NCBI GenBank assembly: GCA_027310725.1
Contig: DAIDAG010000078.1
Location: 1-64,000 of the forward strand
Length of the DNA stretch: 64,000 nucleotides
Reading direction: 5' to 3'
Source: Sideroxydans sp.
GTDB lineage: Bacteria; Pseudomonadota; Gammaproteobacteria; Burkholderiales; Gallionellaceae
Every line of letters starts with the position of its first letter. Within the stretch, counting starts at the first letter, position 1. The notes under the pieces were generated by a model that was given only the letters and a program-made list of their open reading frames with translations, had not been told where the DNA came from and did no database searches. The translations under genes and the position numbers were made by a program. Below are positions 12,586 to 20,700 of this stretch, piece after piece.

Positions 12586-12722
12586 TAAGGAAACGCAGAT
12601 CAAGCCCGTTCGCCCTGAGCCTGACGAAGGGCAGGTTCCGCAACTGCTTGATTGTTTGTCGTCCTCCATTCATGGTTCGACAAGCTCACCGCGAACGGAG
12701 GACTTAATCGGCGTTTCCCTAA
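12586..12722. repeat. MITE/REP-like nested inverted repeat
   Basis: The outer arms are GGAAACGCAGATCAAG (about 12589-12604) and CTTAATCGGCGTTTCC (about 12703-12718), nearly exact inverse complements. Inside, 12605-12632 (CCCGTTCGCCCTGAGCCTGA...) and 12665-12701 (...GGTTCGACAAGCTCACC...GCGAACGG) form a second inverted pair of the kind scattered as REP-like elements in many beta- and gammaproteobacteria. The element has no coding capacity and follows the transglycosylase stop codon directly, where it could act as a transcript-end hairpin. Confidence 0.7.
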
Positions 12723-12768
12723 ATGTAGGCACAGTCAGGCATAAGCGATCAGATCGTCTCAGCAGGCT

Positions 12769-13092
12769 CTAATTTCTTGTTGCCAGATAATTTTTACAAG
12801 CTCGTGCCATGTCGTCCCGGCTCATACTTCCAAGTTCCTCGGTGACATCGTGATAAGCCTGTTTGTATTCTTCTGACCTGCTGGCCTGATCTACCGTTTC
12901 TTTCGTGGCGTCGCCGATCAGTGTCTTAATCTCCAGAAGATATTTCGATGCTTCCCGCGGATTTACGCTGCTGCAGGCGCTCAGGATGCCCTTCATGCGT
13001 CCGAATTGCCCGGTATCGACCGAAGTATCCGCCAGAGTAATTGTTGGATATGCCATCGCCATAACTAGAACAAAAACTTGCATCGTCTTCAT
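12769..13092 (-). CDS. Small exported protein of unknown function
   Basis: This 107-residue protein starts with a signal peptide (MKTMQVFVLVMAMAYPTITLA). The mature part of about 85 residues is charged and probably helical, with two cysteines (ILSACSSVNP and ARACKNYL) that could form a disulfide. The start at 13092 is 6 bases after AGAGGGG. I do not recognise the family. It lies on the same strand as the multicopper oxidase operon, 53 bp past its last possible gene, so it may be the operon's tail or independent. Confidence 0.65.
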   Translation of the reverse strand: MKTMQVFVLVMAMAYPTITLADTSVDTGQFGRMKGILSACSSVNPREASKYLLEIKTLIGDATKETVDQASRSEEYKQAYHDVTEELGSMSRDDMARACKNYLATRN

Positions 13093-13145
13093 GATCATCC
13101 CCTCTACTTTGCTGTCACTCTTTGGGTTGCAACCTACGCATGGTT

Positions 13146-13286
13146 CTACCAATTATGAAAAATTGCCGCCAGCGGCTTCGACGGCAAGGATCCGGGCACA
13201 GCGATCGGCGCATACGGCAGCCGTATCTGAGCACCGTACACACCGTCCGATCCTGCCACGAAGTCCCGCAACAGAGAGTAAGTCAC
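13146..13286 (-). CDS. Possible 46-residue small protein
   Basis: A GTG at 13286, five bases after a strong AGGAGG, opens a 46-codon frame beginning MTYSLLRDFVAGSDGVYGAQ. It has no signal peptide or transmembrane segment and no family I recognise. It follows the cytochrome c gene by 32 bp on the same strand, so it would be the last gene of the multicopper oxidase operon. Short length and a GTG start make this a weak call, supported mainly by the ribosome-binding site. Confidence 0.3.
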   Translation of the reverse strand: MTYSLLRDFVAGSDGVYGAQIRLPYAPIAVPGSLPSKPLAAIFHNW

Positions 13287-13318
13287 ATGTACCTCCTGCC
13301 ATAAAGGCGCCCCCCGGA

Positions 13319-14992
13319 TCACGGCACAAGCCAGTTGGAGTCCGCAACCAAACGACCATCCTTGGGATCGGCGAAATGAACGACATAGCCACCTTTGGAT
13401 GCAAATCGCTGGCCCGGCGCAAGCGACAGGTGCGGGTAATATCCGGTAATAATTCGGTGGGCGAGCATGTCCTGGACACGCTCGACGAGATAAACCGGTA
13501 CAAAAGTATCGGCCATGTCACTCAGCGTCTCCGCAAGCAGGCCGCAGGCAAGGAACGTATCCGCCTGCACCTGCTCGTCCACGACCGGAATGTGCCGGAT
13601 TGCGAACCAGCCGAGAGCATAGTCGACAGGGACAATCCGCTTTTCCGGCAAATCGAACGGGTATGCAAGACGCGTGCGGCTGCGCCAACTCGACGGTAGT
13701 GGCGAATACTCGAGCCCCCCCATCAATCCCGACATGAAGACCGCAGCGGGCGAGGCCGGCGCGTTACCGAGAGCAGCCACATCGGGCGGCCGCAACCACA
13801 GGACGAGCACATTTGCGCCTGAAGCCTTGCGCAACACCTTGGTGACACCCCGCCCTGATGCGCCCTGCGCAAGAACATGGGTATGCACGGTAACGCCATG
13901 GGATTCAAGTGCAGTGCTGAGTGCCTCGGCGGCCGGCTCGCCACTCTCGCCGGCGCGATAGATCTGGTGCACCACCTTGCCGTTACCTGATTCCAGAATA
14001 CTGTTCGCTATCAGCTGCGCTTCCAGCAGCACTCCCCTGGAAAAATACAAGGAATAAAAATCCCGGTCAGCATTGATTGGTGGCACCTCGACGTTCGGAA
14101 ATAGACAAGGCACGTCCTCGTGCTCACAAAAGGCGTGGACCGGCTCCCAGTTCTTGCCACCCAGACCAGATACCACCGCCAGTACCGGCTCCTTGGCAAA
14201 ATCCTGCTTCAGTTGTTCCTCCCATGTGTTCGCCGGACCGGTCAGTTCCCACACGTGCAGTTGCCAGCGGCGATTGACCATGAACATCGTGTTCGCCCAC
14301 GCTGTCTTGGTGGAGGTGCGCAGGCGCGGTGACGGAGCGAACTGAACCGCGTTCCTGTCGGCAAAATAGCGCTCGATCACATCGAGCATGCCGCGACGTT
14401 TAACGGGATCGGCATCCGGCGTGATGATGGTGGCAAAATTCAGTACCGTGTCCGTGACACCGGGTGTCTTCCGCTGGTCCAGACTTTTCAGATAAGCGAT
14501 GAGCGCCGCCATATCTGCGTCGTTCAGCTCGAATTGTGGCATCAGATAGCTAAGCGGCTTTCCTGCAGCGTCTACACCTTCGCGGATCGCTCTGGCGAGG
14601 GTCTCATCGGTATATGAAGGATCGTGACCAACATGCATCGTTTCGACATACGGCAAGGATTGATCTCCGGTACCGCGGTCATTACGGCGCAAGAGATACG
14701 CACCGGTGATCGGCGGTATGGGGATACTGCCCTCTCTGACGCCGAAACCACTGCGCCTGTGGCAGTTGACGCATGCTGCGTCCGCACCCTCCATGCGAAT
14801 TCCGCCCTCGCGGTACGCCACGAGCGGTGCACCCGAGTCCAGAATGCCGCGCCTGTAGATTGCCTCACCCGCACTCGAGTCGGCATGTGCATAGCCCATC
14901 GGGTAGACCAACGCAGCAATCACGAGAATCGCGGCGCTTGCGCAAATTGATGCGGCTACACGCAAAAACCCGAAATTGCGACTGATATTCAT
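13319..14992 (-). CDS. c-type cytochrome fused to periplasmic binding protein-like domain
   Basis: This 557-residue exported protein has an N-terminal signal (MNISRNFGFLRVAASICASA...AHA). A cytochrome c domain follows, with one heme motif CVNCHRRSGFGVREG near residue 75 and a candidate methionine ligand in LSYLMPQFELNDADM near 150. From about residue 175 on it resembles a type I periplasmic ligand-binding (ABC amino-acid receptor-like) domain, for example VLAVVSGLGGKNWEPVHAFC. Cytochrome plus binding-protein fusions are known, but ligands are unclear. The gene lies 16 bp after a LolA-like gene, in the operon of the two multicopper-oxidase-like proteins. It could accept electrons from them in the periplasm; that role is inference. 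Confidence 0.85.
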   Translation of the reverse strand: MNISRNFGFLRVAASICASAAILVIAALVYPMGYAHADSSAGEAIYRRGILDSGAPLVAYREGGIRMEGADAACVNCHRRSGFGVREGSIPIPPITGAYLLRRNDRGTGDQSLPYVETMHVGHDPSYTDETLARAIREGVDAAGKPLSYLMPQFELNDADMAALIAYLKSLDQRKTPGVTDTVLNFATIITPDADPVKRRGMLDVIERYFADRNAVQFAPSPRLRTSTKTAWANTMFMVNRRWQLHVWELTGPANTWEEQLKQDFAKEPVLAVVSGLGGKNWEPVHAFCEHEDVPCLFPNVEVPPINADRDFYSLYFSRGVLLEAQLIANSILESGNGKVVHQIYRAGESGEPAAEALSTALESHGVTVHTHVLAQGASGRGVTKVLRKASGANVLVLWLRPPDVAALGNAPASPAAVFMSGLMGGLEYSPLPSSWRSRTRLAYPFDLPEKRIVPVDYALGWFAIRHIPVVDEQVQADTFLACGLLAETLSDMADTFVPVYLVERVQDMLAHRIITGYYPHLSLAPGQRFASKGGYVVHFADPKDGRLVADSNWLVP

Positions 14993-15008
14993 AACCAGGG
15001 GATGCGCA

Positions 15009-15905
15009 CTAGTGGGTCGCCCCGGAACCGGGCACGGATTGAGGTCTCAACCGCGGCATCTCCGCAGGCATGGATAACGCCGAACCGGCAGCCTGACGGA
15101 CCGCCCCAGGCGAGCTGATGCCGGCTGCAGCCATGCTATGCCTTCCCGGCACACCGGGTAGGGCGAACATCCGATCTTCCAGTGGCAGATTCAGTGAGAC
15201 TTTATCTATCACCAGTTTTTCCGTAGCCTTGCCTGTGTCCGCGCCGCTTTCGATCATGAGCGGTATCTGTAGGCCCTCAATCGTCTGGTAGTTGCGGTAA
15301 TACACCGCCACCGCGCCCGGCTGGCCAAATTTGTTGCGGGACATGCGATCGTATTTGATGTCCAGGAATGTCTTAGCGTCGACCCATACATGGTGGCTGT
15401 TGCCAGAGGGCAATTTGACGCTCAAGCGATATGCCTTGCGCCCTTCAACCTCGTCAACGCCGTCCAGTGCAACCGCAATGCCCTTGGCTCGATAATCCAT
15501 GAGCGGCCCGTCGATGATCTGCCCATCACGCGCGAATCTCAACTCATCGGGCGTATACGGCTGCACGTCAGGCCTGCCGCTGCCCGACGGACGCACCTTC
15601 CAGCCATGAGCCCCGTCATACATGCGCACAGATGTCTGGCCTTGCACTTTGACCTCAAAGCGCGTTTTATTGGGACGCTTCATTTCGAGGGCAAACGGCA
15701 ATCTAGGCTCTGGAGCATTTGCTCCTTCGATGTGCCCTATCCACGCCATGGACTGAATCTTCCGCCACGCATCCAGACCGCCTCTTGCGGCAATATTCTT
15801 CTCGACAATCTGGGTCGCTGACAGTCCCTGATCATTTACAGGTTCAATGGCCACCGCAAGACCCGAAAAGCCCAACGCCAATGCCCATGTTATGACCCCT
15901 CTCAT
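15009..15905 (-). CDS. LolA-like exported protein (paralogue 2)
   Basis: This protein of about 298 residues has a signal peptide (MRGVITWALALGFSGLAVA). The beta-rich body resembles the LolA/LolB-type outer membrane lipoprotein-sorting fold: motifs include IAARGGLDAWRKIQSMAW, VRMYDGAHGWKVRPSG and GPLMDYRAKGIAVAL. It is a clear paralogue of the gene at 15911-16708. The ATG at 15905 is preferred because AGGTGA lies 6 bases upstream; a GTG at 15914 overlaps the previous stop. It has a proline- and alanine-rich C-terminal tail of about 40 residues absent from its paralogue. It may chaperone hydrophobic proteins or lipoproteins across the periplasm; the substrate is unknown. Confidence 0.8.
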   Translation of the reverse strand: MRGVITWALALGFSGLAVAIEPVNDQGLSATQIVEKNIAARGGLDAWRKIQSMAWIGHIEGANAPEPRLPFALEMKRPNKTRFEVKVQGQTSVRMYDGAHGWKVRPSGSGRPDVQPYTPDELRFARDGQIIDGPLMDYRAKGIAVALDGVDEVEGRKAYRLSVKLPSGNSHHVWVDAKTFLDIKYDRMSRNKFGQPGAVAVYYRNYQTIEGLQIPLMIESGADTGKATEKLVIDKVSLNLPLEDRMFALPGVPGRHSMAAAGISSPGAVRQAAGSALSMPAEMPRLRPQSVPGSGATH

Positions 15906-15910
15906 ATCAT

Positions 15911-16708
15911 TCACCTAGTCTGCTGCATGGATGCGTTGGCCACTACCAACTGGGGTTTCGCGAACAACGCATTCTCCATCGCCTGATTGATCGCCACATG
16001 CTCAATGTGCATCTTGTATGGATGTTTTCCCCCATCGACCACGGTTTCCAGGATGTGCGGCATGGTCAGTCCGTTCTCTTTGTTGTACTCGCGGTAAAAA
16101 ATGGCGACATCACGGAGTTTGCCGTCCAGCATTCTGGGTTCGCCATCGATTTTCAGTTCCAAGAAACTCGCCGCATCGATCCACACATGCCGTTCTACGC
16201 CGTTATCCATGGTCAACTCGAGTTTGTAAGCGCGGTGTCCTTCCACTGATTCCGTGCCCTGCAACTTTACCTTGATTCCTTTTTTGGCATAATCAACCAG
16301 CGGACCGTCCAATTCCTGCCAGTCCAACGCTGCGTTTTTCTCGCCAGCTGTAAATGGCTCGACTTCATTGCGCCCAAGAAATGGCCGGACCTTCCAGCCT
16401 TGGACGCCGTCATATACCTGCACGGCTGTTTGATTCTGGAAGAGAATTTCCAAGCGGCTCATGTGCGCTCTCTTCATTTTGAGTACGAACGGCAGTTCCG
16501 GATTTTTTTCACTGCCAGCTTCCAATTTGCCGGTCATCGTCAAAGTCTTGGCGGCTCGCCAAGCCTTAAGCCCTCCGCGGGCATCGACGTTTATGGCAAT
16601 GATCTGGGCCGCGGTCAGCTTGCCCGCAGGTGCGATGTGGCTCTTGGATACCTCAGCCGATGCCGTGAGTGAAACCAGACAACATGCCAAGCAGAGAAAT
16701 CGTCTCAT
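15911..16708 (-). CDS. LolA-like exported protein (paralogue 1)
   Basis: This protein of about 265 residues has a signal peptide (MRRFLCLACCLVSLTASA). The same fold and motifs as its neighbour are present: VDARGGLKAWRAAKTLTM, VQVYDGVQGWKVRPF and GPLVDYAKKGIKVKL. The ATG at 16708 is favoured by GGGGA about 8 bases upstream; an earlier in-frame ATG at 16723 would put extra residues before the signal. Genes of this type occur next to exported oxidases, so assistance in envelope targeting is plausible but not shown. The stop overlaps the start region of paralogue 2. Confidence 0.8.
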   Translation of the reverse strand: MRRFLCLACCLVSLTASAEVSKSHIAPAGKLTAAQIIAINVDARGGLKAWRAAKTLTMTGKLEAGSEKNPELPFVLKMKRAHMSRLEILFQNQTAVQVYDGVQGWKVRPFLGRNEVEPFTAGEKNAALDWQELDGPLVDYAKKGIKVKLQGTESVEGHRAYKLELTMDNGVERHVWIDAASFLELKIDGEPRMLDGKLRDVAIFYREYNKENGLTMPHILETVVDGGKHPYKMHIEHVAINQAMENALFAKPQLVVANASMQQTR

Positions 16709-16783
16709 GTTTGCATCCCCCATTTAATAAATACGCACCAAAATTTGCGTTCATGCCAGCCACGAACCGACGGAAGGAAAACC

Positions 16784-17302
16784 CTACTCCACCACCAGTC
16801 CGTCAGCTCGAAATTGTCCAATCAACACACTAACGCGGTCTCCGCGCTTCACTAACCTGCCCTGGTTCGAAAAAGCCATCCAGTAGGATTTGCCAGCCTC
16901 CGGCGGGGCGCTCTGGCGCAATTGTCCGACCTGTTCCAGCGACGGGACCACCAGACTTACCCGTGCCTGCGGGTCGATCAAAGCAGGCTCGGCCTTCTTG
17001 TCGTTGAGTTCTTTGGCTTTGTCTGCATCCAACACGCGCCAGCTAAAACGGATGATCTCGCCCGATTCCACCCTCTTGATGCGCAACGAGTCAACTCCCC
17101 AAATGCCTCCGAAATACATACTGGCTCGTTTTGGCAACCGATTCGGCAGATAGTGGGTTGGAGCTGCGACGGCAGACGCCGTCATGGCCGGGGCAGGAGA
17201 TTTTTCTGCCTGAGCCGACTGCGCACGGGCGGTGGAAACGAAGAGGCCGCTGGCGAGAGACATCCCGATAATCAATGTGCGTGATACAGAGTATTTGAAC
17301 AT
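16784..17302 (-). CDS. Exported protein of unknown function
   Basis: This 172-residue protein has a signal peptide (MFKYSVSRTLIIGMSLASGLF...ARA). The mature region carries SMYFGGIWGVDSLRIKRVES, then IIRFSWRVLDADKAKEL, and near the end GKSYWMAFSNQGRLVKRGD. It looks like a beta-rich periplasmic domain. I do not recognise a named family. The start at 17302 follows GGAGG at about 11 bases. Its place inside the multicopper oxidase operon suggests an envelope accessory role; nothing more can be read from it. Confidence 0.75.
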   Translation of the reverse strand: MFKYSVSRTLIIGMSLASGLFVSTARAQSAQAEKSPAPAMTASAVAAPTHYLPNRLPKRASMYFGGIWGVDSLRIKRVESGEIIRFSWRVLDADKAKELNDKKAEPALIDPQARVSLVVPSLEQVGQLRQSAPPEAGKSYWMAFSNQGRLVKRGDRVSVLIGQFRADGLVVE

Positions 17303-17373
17303 AACCGCGCAAACCTCCGAGTTAGACGAGTTTGACCAGGCTGGGGCGAATCTGGCGTCCATCCCGGATTCGC

Positions 17374-17763
17374 CTACCTGACACTGATAATAGTTTCCTG
17401 GGTGGCGGTTTTTCCCCCAGTATCTGCCAGCGTCACGCGTGCCGTCGATATCTCGGTATCCAACGGCGTGTATCGCACACCAATCGCACACGTTCCCCCT
17501 TTACCGGCGACCACCAGCGTTTTTGCACAGGGGGTTCCCGTGGCCGGCGCCACGATCGCAAAGCTACCGGAACCTGAGATTCTGGTGACTTCAGGATCCG
17601 CTGTGATCGTGAGAGGCCCGTAGCCGCGATTGGTCACTGTGATCACGCCGGTCTTTACAGTCAATTTTGCCGAACCATTCGCGGCCACGGCGCCGCATGT
17701 TGTGGTGGCGGCAAGTACGGAGAGCAAAACAAGAAGCATCAGTTTGCGGGAAAACTTAAACAT
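17374..17763 (-). CDS. Small exported Ig-like (HYDIN/ASH-type) protein
   Basis: This 129-residue protein has a signal peptide (MFKFSRKLMLLVLLSVLAATTTCGAVA). The body matches the pattern of short choice-of-anchor/HYDIN-like Ig domains: LTVKTGVITVTNRGYGPLTI, a central CAKTL...GGTCAIGVRYTPLD segment with two cysteines, then ARVTLADTGG. AAGGAG lies 7 bases before the ATG at 17763. The gene follows the 2876-residue protein by 24 bp. It could be a structural partner or surface anchor for that protein; this is inference. Confidence 0.75.
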   Translation of the reverse strand: MFKFSRKLMLLVLLSVLAATTTCGAVAANGSAKLTVKTGVITVTNRGYGPLTITADPEVTRISGSGSFAIVAPATGTPCAKTLVVAGKGGTCAIGVRYTPLDTEISTARVTLADTGGKTATQETIISVR

Positions 17764-17787
17764 GATTATCTCCTTAAGTTCCAATTG

Positions 17788-20700
17788 CTACGGTGCCTGA
17801 TTGAACACAGGTGGCACGTTGAAGACCACACTTGCCTGAGCAAACTCGACCGCACCAACGTCGAAATGTGTCAGGTTTGTAGGATCGGGCCGCGGATTTC
17901 CGAAGAAGTCCGTGGGCGGGTGTGCCTGCCCTACAGGCACGTAATCAATAGCCGGGGAAGTCGACACCAGCGTGTAGTCGCCGAGAGGCAAGCCGCCGCC
18001 ATAATTTCCATCCGTACCCAAGGTCGTCGGGTTAGTTGTCGTCAGCGGACCCCACCGCAGGTTGACCCAGTTGTTGCCCTCGTCCACCGTCGCTACCGGG
18101 GTCAGGTTGAAGATGGGATTGGGCACGGTTGCATCGGAAATTCCTGGAGGCACCGCCCAACCAGATGCCCCGGATTCAGGAGGAATCCGCGCACCATCGC
18201 AGTACTGAGTAACGAAAGCAGGGTTCGACGCGGTGTTGTGCTGCGAAGATCCGCTATAGCCGGCAATGCTGGTCAGTACCGACCATGTCGGGTTAAGCGT
18301 AAAGCCTGAACCCGAATTCGGTGTAGCACTGGTGTCGCCGCGCACGCCGATGTCCCAATAACTGGCCGGGACGCAGGCACCGGTTGCCGTCTGAGTCGCT
18401 GGCTGTGTTCCGGTAAACGCGTTGAACAACGTCACCACGGCCTGCTGGTATTGCGTACTGAACGGGGCCACACCGACATAGTACGCACTGTTCTGCCAGA
18501 ACACGTTATTGGCCAGCACCGGATACGAGATACTCTTGCATGTCCCGTTCCTGGCGGCCGTACCGGGTGCATAGTTGCCGTCCGGACATATGATCGGGGT
18601 CGCAGTGGGAAGCTGATTCATATTCGCTGCCAAAACCGCGCTGTTCTGGATGCTCACCAGGCCGGCAGGCTCAGGCAGCGAAGTATTTCCGCAGTTAGCC
18701 GAGTTGACGCAATTGTTGGTGGTGTTCTGGGTACTGGCCAGTGGTGCCCCCAAAGTGTTGAACAGCGTTCCCGACGTCGCCGTGGTCGAGTTGGAAGCGA
18801 TCGTGTTGTTGGTGATATTCATCTTCAACGCATCCAGCAGCGACATCCCGGCTCCATCCCAGCCCGCGACGTTGTTGACGATGATGTTGTTGGTGACGCT
18901 CACCCCGTACCATTGCCCCGGCCTGTTCGGGAAAGCAAGCACCTCGGCACCGTTGACGTTCTGGAAGGCGATGCCGCCGCCGCTGCCGCTTTCCGCAGCG
19001 TTACCCATGATCAGGTTCCCATTGATCTTCAATCCGGGGCCAATACCATCGCTGGGGCCGATCGAGCCGGGAGCGGACACGCAATCCTGGTCGGTCGTTG
19101 CACCGCAGGTGGGATCCACGTCCGGAGCTCCCATGACGACGATGCCGCCACCGTTGGTCGGGATCGTCGGATTGGTGCTCTGATTGAACACGATCACGTT
19201 GTGCTCGATTTCACCGTTCTTGCTGAATCCGACGTGGCCCACGCCGCCGCCGTCCCCGCTGCTCAGGTTGCCGCATATCCAGTTGTAGTTGAACTTGTAG
19301 TAGTCGGCGCCGGTGCAGAAAGTGACACCGCCTGCCCCCGCCGGCGTCGCCGAGAACAGTTCGTCGCCGGTGGATGAATTCAGCGTGACCGCGTTGTGGT
19401 GCACGTTCACGTTCAAGTTATGGCAGTACGGCAGTTGAACACCCGTAACCTCACTGCTCTCGCAGGAACCCGGGGCCAGGTTCGCGGCGCCCTGGCTGTA
19501 AGAAGGCGGATATTCACCCTGACCGATGTTGATACCACCCGAGAGCGTTCCGGAATTGGCGGTGATCCGGTTGTTCGCGATTTGAATGTTATGTCCCCAG
19601 GCGTGCACGAATACCGCTCCGCCACCCTGCGAACTCTCGGTGATGCCCATGCCGTCGATTGCGGATGGGTTGCACTGGAAGTTGCTTGGATACGGATTGC
19701 TTCCGCCCGAACCAGTTGTGCAGTCGGCGTTTGTAAGCAGCGTGGTGCCGGTCGGGAATGCGGCTTCGCCGGCGTTGAGCTGGAACGGATCCTGTCCGGC
19801 AGGGAAATTCACGCCCTTGGCCAAGATGGTGATGCCGGCTCCTTCAAGAGCGCCCATCAGCGACGGCTCTTGCAGCATCTCGGCAAGGTTGCCGTTCAGC
19901 GTGGCATCCCAACCAATGGTTGCCTCGGTCGGTATCCGGTCCACCTGGAACTGCATGGTCGCCGAGCACGTATATGTCCCGGAAGAATCGTAAGGATGCG
20001 CTCCCGAGATGGGCCAGCCGTCGAGCGTCAGTCCAAACAGGCAATTGACCTGCCGGCGCCATGGGTCCAGCTTGCCCGCAGGCTGCGTGGTCGCGTTGAT
20101 GACGCTCGATGCGGCTCCGACACCTTGCAACCGGACCGGCTTCCACATCAGCAACATCTCGTTGTACGTACCGGCAGGAACGATAATCAGGTCGCCCGGA
20201 GCCGCGGCGTCAATGGCCTGTTGAATCGAACCTGGGCCATTTTGCGTCAGCGGGTTGTTAGTCGCCAGGCGTGTCGGGGCCTTTCCGCCGATCGTCACGG
20301 TCACGGTGTCGATCGACTCCTTGCCGTTTGCGGCCGTGATGACCAATTGACCGCACCTCGCGGTCGAACCGCCGTATTGCACCTGCTGCTGGACGGCGCA
20401 TTCCGCCACACCCTTAGGCACCGTACCGGTAATGGTCGAATCGCTCCAGCTCACACTCGTGAGCGGATGAGAGACGCCATGTTTATCTATCAGAGCGACG
20501 GTACCTGGGGTATTGCCGAAGCCGAAGTGCCGGTTGACGGTCTTCTGGTTGTAGGGAGCAGTCGTCGCCGACGGCCCGTTGTAGGCGTTGTTTGGTACCT
20601 GCTGGTCGCCCAGAGCCGTGATCGTCAGCTTGTGGCCCGCGGCACTCACCCATGGTCCGATGCCGTCGCCGTCGACTTCCTTGACTGCCGGTGTGGCATC

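Noticed and set aside
12586-12722. CRISPR-like or insertion-sequence end
   Set aside because: There are only two inverted core copies, no spacers, no transposase and no regular repeat unit; it fits a MITE/REP element.
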